DNA of 64,000 nt from Achromobacter deleyi (GTDB lineage: Bacteria > Pseudomonadota > Gammaproteobacteria > Burkholderiales > Burkholderiaceae_B): the NCBI RefSeq assembly GCF_016127315.1, contig NZ_CP065997.1, forward strand, positions 3,658,001 to 3,722,000, written 5' to 3'. Below the pieces are notes generated by a model. It saw only the letters and a list, made by a program, of their open reading frames with translations, ran no database searches and was not told the origin of the DNA. Of the stretch, positions 43,965 to 52,610 are shown one piece after another. The first letter of the stretch is position 1. Each line of letters opens with the position of its first letter. The position numbers and the translations under genes are program-made.

Positions 43965-44912
43965 ATGAGCGGCCCGGCCTATCTTCCTTCCGCCCACTGG
44001 AACCTGGACAGCATCGTCTCGGGCCTGCGCCAGGCGCGCGTGGCCTGGCGCGGCCCGCGCGGCCGCCTGCGCGAAGACGCCGGCCTGCGCGAGTTCCCGT
44101 CGCAGGAAGCCCTGCGCCAGATCATCAAGGACCTCTGTGGCGCCTTGTTCCCGATGCGGCTGGGGCCCATCGACCTGCGCGAGGAAGTCGAGGATTTCTA
44201 CGTCGGCCACACCATCGGCGCGGCGCTGGACGCGCTGCTGCACCAGGTCGGCCTGGAGCTGCAATACGTCGGCCGCGATGATCCGGTGCTGCTGGCCGAT
44301 TCGCAGCAGCGCGCCATCGAGATCGTGCGCCAGTTCGGCGCCGAGCTGCCGCGCGTGCGCGCCGCGCTCGACCTGGACGTGACCGCCGCCTACCAGGGCG
44401 ACCCGGCCGCGCACAGCGTCGACGAGGTGCTGCTGTGCTATCCCGGCGTGGCCGCCATGATCCACCACCGCCTGGCCAACGTGCTGTACCGCCTGGGCGT
44501 GCCGATGCTGGCGCGCATCGTGGCCGAGATCGCCCACGCCGACACCGGCATCGACATCCACCCGGGCGCGACCATCGGCCGCAGCTTCTTCATCGACCAC
44601 GGCACCGGCGTGGTGATCGGCGAAACCGCCATCATCGGCGACCGCGTGCGGCTCTACCAGATGGTCACGCTGGGCGCCAAGCGCTTCCCGCCGGGCGAGA
44701 ACGGCGAACTCAAGAAAGGCCTGGCGCGCCACCCGCTGATCGAAGATGATGTGGTCATCTACGCGGGCGCCACCATCCTGGGTCGCGTCACCATCGGCAA
44801 GGGTTCGACCATCGGCGGCAACGTCTGGCTCACGCGCAGCGTGCCGCCGGGCAGCAACGTCACCCAGGCCAGCCTGGTCAGCGACATGCCGGATTGCGGC
44901 CTGGGCGGCTGA
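43965..44912 (+). CDS. cysE: Serine O-acetyltransferase
   Basis: 315 residues. An N-terminal helical domain about 180 residues long is followed by hexapeptide-repeat beta-helix: DIHPGATIGRSFFIDHGTGV, VIGETAIIGDRVRLYQMVTL and KGSTIGGNVWLTRSVPPGSN, with catalytic His residues in the first two. Transfers acetyl from acetyl-CoA to L-serine, the first step of cysteine biosynthesis. The N-terminal helices are longer than in E. coli CysE and resemble the EpsC/SrpH-type branch. A 31-bp degenerate repeat begins inside its 3' end. Confidence 0.92.
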   Translation: MSGPAYLPSAHWNLDSIVSGLRQARVAWRGPRGRLREDAGLREFPSQEALRQIIKDLCGALFPMRLGPIDLREEVEDFYVGHTIGAALDALLHQVGLELQYVGRDDPVLLADSQQRAIEIVRQFGAELPRVRAALDLDVTAAYQGDPAAHSVDEVLLCYPGVAAMIHHRLANVLYRLGVPMLARIVAEIAHADTGIDIHPGATIGRSFFIDHGTGVVIGETAIIGDRVRLYQMVTLGAKRFPPGENGELKKGLARHPLIEDDVVIYAGATILGRVTIGKGSTIGGNVWLTRSVPPGSNVTQASLVSDMPDCGLGG

Positions 44913-44993
44913 TACGGCGTCCGCGTTTCGGCTGGGCGGCCCTGGCGCCGCCCGCTTCTCGCCTGGGCGGCCTTGACGCCCGGGATTCGATAC
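44901..44993. repeat. Degenerate 31-bp tandem repeat at the 3' end of cysE
   Basis: Three units starting at 44901, 44932 and 44963, each opening with CTGGGCGGCY, exact period 31 bp. Units two and three also share CTTGACGCC/CCTGGCGCC-like continuations. The first unit covers the last codons and stop of cysE. Confidence 0.55.
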
Positions 44994-45003
44994 GGGAGCC
45001 TGG

Positions 45004-45831
45004 ATGGACACACGTGTTTCGGATCTGGCCGCGCTGCGCGGCTTCGTCGACCGCCACCCGCGGCTGTTCGTGCTGACCGGGGCGGGCGTCAGCACCGATT
45101 CCGGCATTCCCGACTACCGCGACACCGACGGCGAATGGAAGCGTTCGCCGCCGATGACGCTGCAAACCTTCATGGGCACCGAACTGGCGCGGGCGCGCTA
45201 CTGGGCCCGCAGCATGGTGGGTTGGCGCCGCTTCGGCAAGGTGCAGCCGAACGCCTCGCACCGGGCGCTGGCGCAATTGCAGCAGCGCGGCCGGGTGTCG
45301 GTGCTGGTGACGCAGAACGTCGACGGCCTGCACGAGGCCGCCGGCAGCCGCGACGTGGTCGACCTGCATGGCCGGCTCGACCAGGTGCGCTGCATGAACT
45401 GCGACTGGCGCGGCGGCCGCGATGCCTGGCAGGACGCGCTGCACCAGCACAACCCCGACTGGATCGCCTTCGAGGCCGACGACGCGCCCGATGGCGACGC
45501 CGACCTGGAAGGCGTGGACTTCGCCTCGTTCCAGGTGCCGCCCTGTCCGGTCTGCGGCGGCATCGTCAAGCCCGACGTGGTGTTCTTCGGCGAGACCGTG
45601 CCGCGCGAGCGCGTCGACCGCGCCAATGCCGGCCTGATGGCGGCCGACGCGGTGCTGGTGGTGGGCTCGTCGCTGATGGTCTATTCGGGCTACCGCTTCG
45701 TCACCGCGGCCTCGCGCAACGGCATGCCGATCGCGGCCATCAACCTGGGCCGCACGCGGGCCGACAACCTGCTTACGCTCAAGGTCGAGCTGCCCAGCGC
45801 CATGGCGCTGGAGGCGCTGACGGCGGCCTAG
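45004..45831 (+). CDS. Sirtuin NAD-dependent protein deacylase
   Basis: 275 residues, Sir2 family. NAD-binding LTGAGVSTDSGIPDYRD (about 24-40), TQNVDGLHEAAG with catalytic His in VDLHGRLDQVRC (about 121-132), and a zinc site from C-x2-C pairs VRCMNCDW and PPCPVCGG, followed by KPDVVFFGE. The long acidic insert between the zinc pairs (DDAPDGDADLEG) resembles class II (SIRT4-like) members. Removes acyl groups from Lys with NAD; specificity unknown. Confidence 0.94.
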   Translation: MDTRVSDLAALRGFVDRHPRLFVLTGAGVSTDSGIPDYRDTDGEWKRSPPMTLQTFMGTELARARYWARSMVGWRRFGKVQPNASHRALAQLQQRGRVSVLVTQNVDGLHEAAGSRDVVDLHGRLDQVRCMNCDWRGGRDAWQDALHQHNPDWIAFEADDAPDGDADLEGVDFASFQVPPCPVCGGIVKPDVVFFGETVPRERVDRANAGLMAADAVLVVGSSLMVYSGYRFVTAASRNGMPIAAINLGRTRADNLLTLKVELPSAMALEALTAA

Positions 45832-46013
45832 AAAGAGACGGGGCGGGGACAGAGCGGCGGCCGGTTTTTGACCGGTTTAACCAAGTGCCTGCCCTGTAAG
45901 GATTTTTTTGCGCCGTTACAGACCTTTCCATAGGGTTGTCCACAGATACTGTGGATAATTCCTAGGGATTACCCCGATTTTGCGAGGATTTCCCGGCGCG
46001 TTGGCGGCGAATG
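45832..46013. other. Convergent intergenic region with DnaA-box-like dyad
   Basis: 182 bp between two convergent genes. Contains a small hairpin CCGGT/ACCGG (45861-45875) followed by TTT (possible weak terminator for the sirtuin gene), a CTGTAA/TTACAG dyad (45894-45921) enclosing a T7 run, and TTGTCCACAG-ATA-CTGTGGATAA (45936-45958), which is an inverted pair of DnaA-box-like 9-mers (TTATCCACA type). Confidence 0.55.
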
Positions 46014-46868
46014 TCAAGCCTCGGCGTCGGGAATCGCGTCGCCCAGCAGGGCCTTGCGCGCCGCGTGCCAGCTGCCCGCGTCCGGGGCGTACAGCAGGCC
46101 GCCGCTGCGGTGGGTGGGCTTGTAGGGCGAGCCGTCGAAGCGCGCCGCGTAGCCGCCGGCCTCGCGGTGCAGCAGCCAGCCGGCCGCGTGGTCCCAGGCG
46201 GTCAGCTGGTTGTACAGGGCGATGTGGCTGTGGCCGGCCGCCAGCATGCGGTATTCGTGGGCGGCGCAGCGCAGGCAGGCGGTGCTGCCCAGGCGCGACA
46301 GGTTGCCATTGACCGTGGTGCGCAGCGGCTCGGGCAGGAAGCCCGTGGAGATCAGGCCGTCCATGTCCTCGGGCGGCGCGGGGCTGGCGACCGCCAGTTT
46401 CGCCTGCTTGCCGTTCTCGTACTCCATCCACGCGCCTTCGCCGCGCACCGCCAGCGCGCTGTCGCGGTTGACCGGGTCGTAGATTACGCCGGCGATCACG
46501 TCGCCGCGATGGCAGGCGGCGATCATCATGCCGAACAGCGGCAGGCCGGCGACATAGTTGCGGGTGCCGTCGATGGGGTCGATCAGGAACGCCAGGTCGG
46601 CGTCCACCAGCATGTTGAGCAGGGCGGGGTTGCGGGTCGAGGCTTCCTCGCCGATCAGCACGGCGCCCGGATGCAGCTTGGACAGGCGCGCGGCGATCAG
46701 GCGCTCGGCGGCTTCGTCGGCATCGGTCACCAGGTCGCGCGGCGAACTCTTGTCGCGCACGCTGCCCTCGGGCAGGTTGCGAAAGCGCGGCATGACCTCC
46801 GTCTGCGCGGCTTCGGCCAGGATGCCGGCCAGCTTGCGGGTGTCCTCGCGGGTAAAAGATCTGCTCAT
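46014..46868 (-). CDS. Inositol monophosphatase-family phosphatase
   Basis: 284 residues. Metal and catalytic motifs GEEAS, DPIDGTRNYVAGLPLFG (about 92-108) and WDHAAGWLLHREAGG near the C-terminus define the family. Members dephosphorylate inositol-1-P, PAP (CysQ) or fructose-1,6-P2 and, as SuhB, bind RNA polymerase factors; which applies here is not clear from sequence. Mg-dependent, cytoplasmic. Single gene flanked on both sides by similar non-coding elements carrying TTGTCCACA. Confidence 0.92.
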   Translation of the reverse strand: MSRSFTREDTRKLAGILAEAAQTEVMPRFRNLPEGSVRDKSSPRDLVTDADEAAERLIAARLSKLHPGAVLIGEEASTRNPALLNMLVDADLAFLIDPIDGTRNYVAGLPLFGMMIAACHRGDVIAGVIYDPVNRDSALAVRGEGAWMEYENGKQAKLAVASPAPPEDMDGLISTGFLPEPLRTTVNGNLSRLGSTACLRCAAHEYRMLAAGHSHIALYNQLTAWDHAAGWLLHREAGGYAARFDGSPYKPTHRSGGLLYAPDAGSWHAARKALLGDAIPDAEA

Positions 46869-46983
46869 AGTCGCTTGTCCAGGGAACGCGCAAATCTATC
46901 ACGCCTGGGCGGCATTTGATCGCGATTTATAACCGTATGAACTTAAAGGGGATTTTGTACCTGTGCAGGAGTTATCTGCCAGG

Positions 46984-47051
46984 TTGTCCACAATTCCTGG
47001 GGATAAACGGGACCGGAGCCCCGTTTATCCGCCCCGGGCGGGCGCCCGGGG
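46984..47051. other. DnaA-box-like site and two tandem hairpins
   Basis: TTGTCCACA (46984-46992) is followed by a perfect 11-bp inverted repeat GGATAAACGGG/CCCGTTTATCC (47001-47030, loop 8 nt) and then a 9-bp near-continuous palindrome CCCCGGGCG/CGCCCGGGG (47032-47051). The hairpins lie just after the gabD stop on the minus strand and may terminate it, though no T-run follows. Confidence 0.55.
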
Positions 47052-47067
47052 GGGAAGGCGGGCGCGC

Positions 47068-48537
47068 TCAGGCGCCCAGGTCGACGCAGAGGTACTTGAT
47101 CTCGAGGTATTCCTCGATGCCGTACTTCGAGCCTTCGCGGCCCAGGCCGGACTGCTTGACGCCGCCGAACGGGCCGACTTCGTTGGAGATCAGGCCGGTG
47201 TTGATGCCGACGATGCCGTATTCCAGCGCCTCGGACACGCGCCAGATGCGGGCGTAGTCGCGGGTGAAGAAGTAGGCGGCCAGGCCGAAGATGGTGTCGT
47301 TGGCCATGCCGATGACTTCGTCCTCGGACTCGAAGCGGAACAGCGGCGCCACCGGGCCGAAGGTTTCCTCGGTCGCGAAGCGCATCGACTGGGTCACGTC
47401 GCGCACCACGGTCGGCTCGAAGAACGTGCCGCCCAGCGCGTGCGGCTTGCCGCCGGCGATGACCTTGGCGCCGTGCGCGGTGGCGTCGGCGATGTGCTCC
47501 TGCACCTTCTCGACCGCGCTGGCGTCGATCAGCGGACCCTGCGTCACGCCGTCGCCGAAGCCGTCGCCGACCTTCATGGCGTCGACCTTGGCCACCAGGC
47601 GCTTGGCGATTTCCTCGTACACGCCGGCCTGCACGTAGATGCGGTTGGCGCAGACGCAGGTCTGGCCGGCGTTGCGGTACTTCGAGGCCAGGATGCCGTC
47701 GACCGCGCGGTCCAGGTCGGCGTCGTCGAACACGATGAACGGCGCGTTGCCGCCCAGTTCCAGCGACAGCTTCTTGATGGTGGGGGCGCATTGTTCCATC
47801 AGCGTGCGGCCGACTTCGGTCGACCCGGTGAAGCTCAGCTTGCGCACCACGTCGCTTTCGCACAGCGCCGCGCCGATGTCGCGCGAGCTGCCGGTGATGA
47901 CGTGGAACACGCCGGCCGGCACGCCGGCCTCTTCGGCCAGCACCGCCAGCGCCAGCGCGGTCAGCGGCGTCTGCTGGGCCGGCTTGACCACCATGGTGCA
48001 GCCGGCGGCCAGGGCCGGGCCGACCTTGCGGGTGATCATGGCGGCCGGGAAGTTCCACGGCGTGATGGCGGCGGTGACGCCGATCGGCTGCTTCAGCGCC
48101 AGCAGGCGCTGGCCGGCCTTCGGGCTTTGCAGCACGTCGCCGTCGATGCGCTTGGCTTCCTCGGCGAACCATTCCAGGAACGAGGCGGCGTAGGCGATTT
48201 CACCGGCGGCCTCGGTCACGGGCTTGCCCTGTTCCGAGGTCATGATGGCGGCCAGGTCCTGCTGGTTCTGCATCATCAGCTGGGACCACTTCAGCAGGAT
48301 CGCGGCGCGTTCCTTGCCGGTCTTGGCGCTCCAGGCGGGCAGGGCGGCCTCGGCGCTGGCGATGGCCTGCTCGGTCTCCTTGCGGCCCAGCTTGGGCACC
48401 GACACGATGGTCTTGCCGGTGGAGGGATTGTCCACGGGGATGGACGGGCCGTTGCCGGCCGTCACCCACTTGCCGTCGATGTAGCAGGCGTCGCGCAGCA
48501 ATTCGGGACGCGACAGGGGATGAGTCAACGAAGTCAT
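47068..48537 (-). CDS. gabD: Succinate-semialdehyde dehydrogenase (NADP)
   Basis: 489 residues, aldehyde dehydrogenase superfamily. TPWNFPAAMITRKVGPALAA (about 155-174) binds cofactor, LSLELGGNAPFIVFDDADLD carries the catalytic Glu, and RNAGQTCVCANR the catalytic Cys (about 288-299). Oxidises succinate semialdehyde to succinate with NADP. It follows gabT on the same strand by 147 bp, completing the GABA shunt branch. Length matches GabD (482-490). Confidence 0.95.
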   Translation of the reverse strand: MTSLTHPLSRPELLRDACYIDGKWVTAGNGPSIPVDNPSTGKTIVSVPKLGRKETEQAIASAEAALPAWSAKTGKERAAILLKWSQLMMQNQQDLAAIMTSEQGKPVTEAAGEIAYAASFLEWFAEEAKRIDGDVLQSPKAGQRLLALKQPIGVTAAITPWNFPAAMITRKVGPALAAGCTMVVKPAQQTPLTALALAVLAEEAGVPAGVFHVITGSSRDIGAALCESDVVRKLSFTGSTEVGRTLMEQCAPTIKKLSLELGGNAPFIVFDDADLDRAVDGILASKYRNAGQTCVCANRIYVQAGVYEEIAKRLVAKVDAMKVGDGFGDGVTQGPLIDASAVEKVQEHIADATAHGAKVIAGGKPHALGGTFFEPTVVRDVTQSMRFATEETFGPVAPLFRFESEDEVIGMANDTIFGLAAYFFTRDYARIWRVSEALEYGIVGINTGLISNEVGPFGGVKQSGLGREGSKYGIEEYLEIKYLCVDLGA

Positions 48538-48684
48538 TGCAAAAATCTCCTTGATGGGAACGCGGCCGGCAAAGCGGACGCGGGCGCGGCGCGCATCCCT
48601 GGGCGGAATCCGCCGGGAATGCTCGCCACGCCCGCAATCGTCATGCCTGCCAGCCGAAAAACCGGATGATCGGGTCTCGCGGCC

Positions 48685-49947
48685 TCAGGCGGCCAGGGCC
48701 TCGGACAGGATGGCCAGCGCGCGGTCGAACTGGGCGTCGGGGATGGTCAAGGGGTACAGGAAACGCAGGACGTTGCCGTACACACCGCAGCTTAGCAAGA
48801 TCAGGCCTTGCTCGATGGCGCGGGCCTGCACCTTCTTGACCGCCTCGGCGTCGGGCTTGCCGTTGGCGTCGTTCAGTTCCACCGCCACCATCGAACCCAG
48901 GCCGCGCACGTCGGCGATGCCCGGCACCTTGGCGCGCAGGCCCTCGAGGTGGGCGCGCAGCTTGTCGCCCAGCTGCACGGCGCGTTCGCACAGTTTTTCC
49001 TCGGCGATCACGTCCAGCACGGCGTGGGCCGCGGCCACCGCCAGCGGGTTGCCGGCGTAGGTGCCGCCCAGGCCGCCCGCGGCCGGGCCGTCCATGACGT
49101 CGGCGCGGCCGACCACGCCCGAGATCGGGAAGCCGCCGCCCAGGCTCTTGGCCATGGTGATCAGGTCGGCCTGCACCGAGTGGTGCTCCATGGCGAACAG
49201 CTTGCCGGTGCGGCCGAAGCCGGTCTGCACTTCGTCGGCGATCAGCAGGATGCCGTGTTCGTCGCAGACCTTGCGCAGGGCCGTCATCAGTTCGGGCGGC
49301 GTGATGTTGAAGCCGCCTTCGCCCTGCACTGGTTCGAGGATGATCGCGGCGACGCGCTTGGGATCGATGTCGACCTTGAACAGCAGGTCCAGCGCCTTGA
49401 GCGAGTCGGCCACGCTGATCGACTGGGTGCCGTTGGGGAACGGCACGTGGTAGATGTCGCCCGGCATCGGGCCGAACGACAGCTTGTAGGGGGCGACCTT
49501 GCCGGTCAGCGCCATGCCCAGCATGGTGCGGCCGTGGAACGAACCCGAGAAGGCGATGACGCCCGAGCGGCCGGTGGCCGAGCGCGCGATCTTGATGGCG
49601 TTTTCGACGGCTTCGACGCCGGTGGTGAAGAAGGCCGACTTCTTCAGGCCGTCGATCGGGGCCAGGCGGTTGATGCGCTCGGCCAGCGAGACGTAGCCTT
49701 CGTACGGCACGATCTGGTAGGCCGTGTGGGTGAAGTTGTCGAGCTGGGCGCTGACGGCGGCCTTGACCTTGGGATGCAGGTGGCCGGTGTTCAGCACCGC
49801 GATGCCGCCCGCGAAGTCGATGTATTCCTTGCCGTTGGCGTCCCACAGCGTGGCGTTCTCGGCGCGCACGGCATAGAAATCGCACATGACGCCGACGCCG
49901 CGCGGCGTGGCCAGGGAACGGCGGGTATTCAAATCCTGATTCTTCAT
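48685..49947 (-). CDS. gabT: 4-aminobutyrate aminotransferase
   Basis: 420 residues, class III PLP aminotransferase. GVEAVENAIKIARSATGRSG, the Asp region LLIADEVQTGFGRTGKLFA (about 233-251) and the Schiff-base Lys in LITMAKSLGGGFPISGVVGR (about 259-278) are present. Transfers the amino group of GABA to 2-oxoglutarate. ATG at 49947 has GAGGCTGAG just upstream; a TTG at 49965 is less likely. It is divergent from a MocR-type regulator that probably controls it. Confidence 0.94.
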   Translation of the reverse strand: MKNQDLNTRRSLATPRGVGVMCDFYAVRAENATLWDANGKEYIDFAGGIAVLNTGHLHPKVKAAVSAQLDNFTHTAYQIVPYEGYVSLAERINRLAPIDGLKKSAFFTTGVEAVENAIKIARSATGRSGVIAFSGSFHGRTMLGMALTGKVAPYKLSFGPMPGDIYHVPFPNGTQSISVADSLKALDLLFKVDIDPKRVAAIILEPVQGEGGFNITPPELMTALRKVCDEHGILLIADEVQTGFGRTGKLFAMEHHSVQADLITMAKSLGGGFPISGVVGRADVMDGPAAGGLGGTYAGNPLAVAAAHAVLDVIAEEKLCERAVQLGDKLRAHLEGLRAKVPGIADVRGLGSMVAVELNDANGKPDAEAVKKVQARAIEQGLILLSCGVYGNVLRFLYPLTIPDAQFDRALAILSEALAA

Positions 49948-49971
49948 CTCAGCCTCGAATGGCAAGTGGGC

Positions 49972-50040
49972 GGTAAAACCTTACTTTAATGCTACTATGG
50001 CCCCATTGGTGGGAACCACTTTTATAAATCAGGTAGAACC
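49972..50040. promoter_or_regulatory. GGT-N-AACC repeats in the gabT/regulator intergenic region
   Basis: Three similar elements: GGTAAAACC (49972), GGTGGGAACC (50008) and GGTAGAACC (50032). The last two contain GAACCA as direct repeats 23 bp apart, reminiscent of the direct repeats bound by GabR-type MocR proteins. They lie between the divergent start codons, and the third overlaps the likely ribosome site of the regulator, which would suit autoregulation. Confidence 0.6.
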
Positions 50041-50042
50041 AA

Positions 50043-51572
50043 TTGCGGTCCATCGTCGGAGACTTGCTACAGCTGCGCCTGGCCGATGCCGCGGGCGGGC
50101 CGATGAACAAGCGCTTGTACCACGGTATCCGCGAGGCCATCCTGGAGGGTTCCATTGCCGCCGACTCGCGCTTGCCCGCCTCGCGCGACCTGGCCACCGA
50201 GCTGGGCATCGCCCGCAATACCGTGGTGCACGTCTATGGCCAGCTGCTGGCCGAAGGCTACACCCGCAGCCTGCAGGGCAATGGCACCTTCGTCAATGCC
50301 TCGCAGCCCGACTCCTACCTGGCCAGCGGCCGCCAGTCGCGCCGCGCGCCGGTGCCGCAGCCGCGTCCGGCGCTGTCGGCGCGCGGCGCCGCCATCGTCG
50401 ACGGCGTCTCGGCCTCGCCCTACCAGTGGGGCGCCTTCATGCCGGGCGTGCCCGACCTGACCGAATTCCCGCACAAGAAGTTCGGCCGCATCTTTTCCGC
50501 GCTGTGGCGCAATCCCGCGCCCGACCTGCTGACCTATGCCTACGGCGGCGGCCTGCCGGCGCTGCGCGAGGCGCTGGCCCAGCACCTGGCGCTGACGCGC
50601 TCGATCGACTGCGACCCCGACCAGATCCTCATCACCGAAGGCTCGCACCAGGCCATCGACCTGGCCACCCGCATCCTGGGCGAGGCCGGCGAGACCGCCT
50701 GGGTCGAGGACCCGGGCTACTGGGGCGCGCGCACGGTGCTGCAGGCCAACGGCCTGCACACGGTGCACCTGCCGGTCGACGAGGAAGGCATGCGCCTGCC
50801 GGACGCCGACGCCGCGCCCGGCATGGCGCCGCCGCGCTTCATCTTCGTGACGCCGTCGCACCAGTATCCGCTGGGGCCGGTGATGTCGCTGGCGCGGCGC
50901 CGGCAACTGCTGGCGGTGGCGCGCCGCCACGGCAGCTGGATCATCGAGGACGACTACGACAGCGAGTTCCGCTTCTCGGGGCGGCCGATCGCCTCGCTGC
51001 TGGGGCTGGAGCCGGACGCGCCCGTGATCTACATGGGCACCTTCAGCAAGACCCTGTACCCGGGCCTGCGGGTCGGCTACCTGGTGCTGCCCAAGCCGCT
51101 GACCGCGGCGTTCCAGGCGGCCCACGCCGAGCTCTACCGCGAAGGCCACCTGATGACGCACGCGGCGCTGGCCACCTTCATCGCCGAGGGCCACTACGCC
51201 GCCCACATCCGCCGCATGCGCATGCTGTACGCGCGCCGCCGCGCCATGCTGGTCAACCTGATCGAACGGCGCCTGGGGCCCGAGTGGCTGCACCGCGACG
51301 CCAGCCTGGCCGGCCTGCACCTGGTGCTGACGCTGCCGCCGCACCTGGACGACCTGCGGGTGGTCGAGGTGGCGCGCCGCAAGGGCGTGCTGACGCGGGC
51401 GCTGTCGCGCTACTACGTCAATCAGGAAAACCGCCGCCCCGGGCTGCTGCTGGGCTACGCCTGCGTGCCCGAGCACGACATCGCGCGCAAGTTCGAGGTG
51501 CTGCTGGAAAGCCTGGCCGAGGTGGCGCGCATGACGCCCGCCGCGCCGGCGGTGGAGGCGCAGCCGGCGTAG
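50043..51572 (+). CDS. gabR: MocR/GabR-family transcriptional regulator
   Basis: 509 residues: N-terminal GntR winged helix (RLYHGIREAILEGSIAADSR, LARN region RNTVVHVYGQLLAEGY; about 20-80) fused to an aminotransferase-like domain with PLP-binding Lys in YMGTFSKTLYPGLRVGYLV (about 331-349). Senses GABA/PLP and activates gabT in relatives. TTG at 50043 with AGGTAG upstream is chosen because the GntR domain needs residues before the ATG at 50103. It is divergent from gabT-gabD. Confidence 0.9.
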   Translation: MRSIVGDLLQLRLADAAGGPMNKRLYHGIREAILEGSIAADSRLPASRDLATELGIARNTVVHVYGQLLAEGYTRSLQGNGTFVNASQPDSYLASGRQSRRAPVPQPRPALSARGAAIVDGVSASPYQWGAFMPGVPDLTEFPHKKFGRIFSALWRNPAPDLLTYAYGGGLPALREALAQHLALTRSIDCDPDQILITEGSHQAIDLATRILGEAGETAWVEDPGYWGARTVLQANGLHTVHLPVDEEGMRLPDADAAPGMAPPRFIFVTPSHQYPLGPVMSLARRRQLLAVARRHGSWIIEDDYDSEFRFSGRPIASLLGLEPDAPVIYMGTFSKTLYPGLRVGYLVLPKPLTAAFQAAHAELYREGHLMTHAALATFIAEGHYAAHIRRMRMLYARRRAMLVNLIERRLGPEWLHRDASLAGLHLVLTLPPHLDDLRVVEVARRKGVLTRALSRYYVNQENRRPGLLLGYACVPEHDIARKFEVLLESLAEVARMTPAAPAVEAQPA

Positions 51573-51588
51573 CGGGGACCCGAGCGTC

Positions 51589-52500
51589 TCAACCCCGGCG
51601 GTTCTGTCCGCCGCCCAGCGCCGCCGCGAACGCCGTGGCGTTGCGCATGCCCTGGTCCTCGAAGTTGGTGTTGAACACCGCGTGCGCCTGTCCGCTTTGC
51701 CGCGCCAGCTCCTGGAAGCGGCGCGCCAGTTCGGCCAGCTCGGCCTCGGAATATTCATATTGGAAGCGCCCCGACGACGCGGCGCCGTTGGCGTTCCAGG
51801 TGGCGGCGTTGCGCCCGTGCAGGCGCAGCAGCGTCAGGTCGGGATGGGTGCAAGCCCACACCGCCGGCACGCTGTTGTCGAACCCCTGCGGCGCGTCCAC
51901 CACGGTATGCACCAGGCCCAGCTCGCGCTCGAACGCCAGCGTGGCGTCCGTAGCCTCGGATGAATCGAACCAGCTGCGGTGGCGGAATTCGACCGACAGC
52001 AGGTGTTCCGGCAGGCGCCGCGCGCATTCGGCCACCAGCGCATGGCCGCGCGCGTCGCGCCGCAGCCAGGGCGGAAACTGGAAGTGCACCGCGCCCAGCT
52101 TGCCGGCCATGCGCAAGGGTTCCAGCGCCAGCGTGTAGCGGCGCCAGAGTTCGTCGCGCAGGTCGTCCGGCATGGCGTGGTGGTAGATGACCGGCTCGGG
52201 CCAGTCGTCCAGTTCGCGGCGGATGTCGGCGGGCAGCGACGCCAGCGGCGTCTGGTGGCCGGTGAAGAGCCGGTAGGCCTTGATATTGAAGACGAAATCG
52301 TCGGGCGTGCGCTGCGCCCACAGGTAGGCGTTCTCGGCGCTGGGCAGGGCGTAGTAGCTGGAATCGACCTCGGCCAGCCCGAAACGGGTGGCGTAGAAGC
52401 GCAGCCGCGACTGGGCGTCATGCGCCTCGCGCGGATAGAAGCGGCCGCACGCCAGCAGCGTGGGGTCGGTCCAGGAAGCGGTGCCGGCAAGCAGGCGCAT
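51589..52500 (-). CDS. DUF72 domain protein
   Basis: 303 residues, TIM-barrel-like DUF72 family (YecE type). Family patterns MRLLAGTASWTDPTLLACGRFYP at the N-terminus, VDSSYYALPSAENAYLWAQR and DFVFNIKAYRLFTGHQ, then VHFQFPPWLR and LSVEFRHRSWF. The biochemical function of this widespread family is not established. Start ATG at 52500. It is divergent from the helicase gene and shares the 110-bp intergenic region with an inverted repeat. Confidence 0.88.
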   Translation of the reverse strand: MRLLAGTASWTDPTLLACGRFYPREAHDAQSRLRFYATRFGLAEVDSSYYALPSAENAYLWAQRTPDDFVFNIKAYRLFTGHQTPLASLPADIRRELDDWPEPVIYHHAMPDDLRDELWRRYTLALEPLRMAGKLGAVHFQFPPWLRRDARGHALVAECARRLPEHLLSVEFRHRSWFDSSEATDATLAFERELGLVHTVVDAPQGFDNSVPAVWACTHPDLTLLRLHGRNAATWNANGAASSGRFQYEYSEAELAELARRFQELARQSGQAHAVFNTNFEDQGMRNATAFAAALGGGQNRRG

Positions 52501-52542
52501 GGGGAAAACGGGCGTATCGGGAGCGGGAGGCGATGCGGTTAT

Positions 52543-52568
52543 GATACCTGGATATATCCCCAGGTATC
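52543..52568. promoter_or_regulatory. Inverted repeat upstream of the helicase gene
   Basis: GATACCTGG (52543-52551) and CCAGGTATC (52560-52568) form a perfect 9-bp dyad around an 8-nt spacer, in the gap between divergent DUF72 and helicase genes. Looks like a binding site for a dimeric regulator; not the standard LexA box. Confidence 0.5.
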
Positions 52569-52610
52569 GGGCCGCGCCGAGCGCGCCCGCCGCCGTCCCT
52601 CCCGCGCCCC

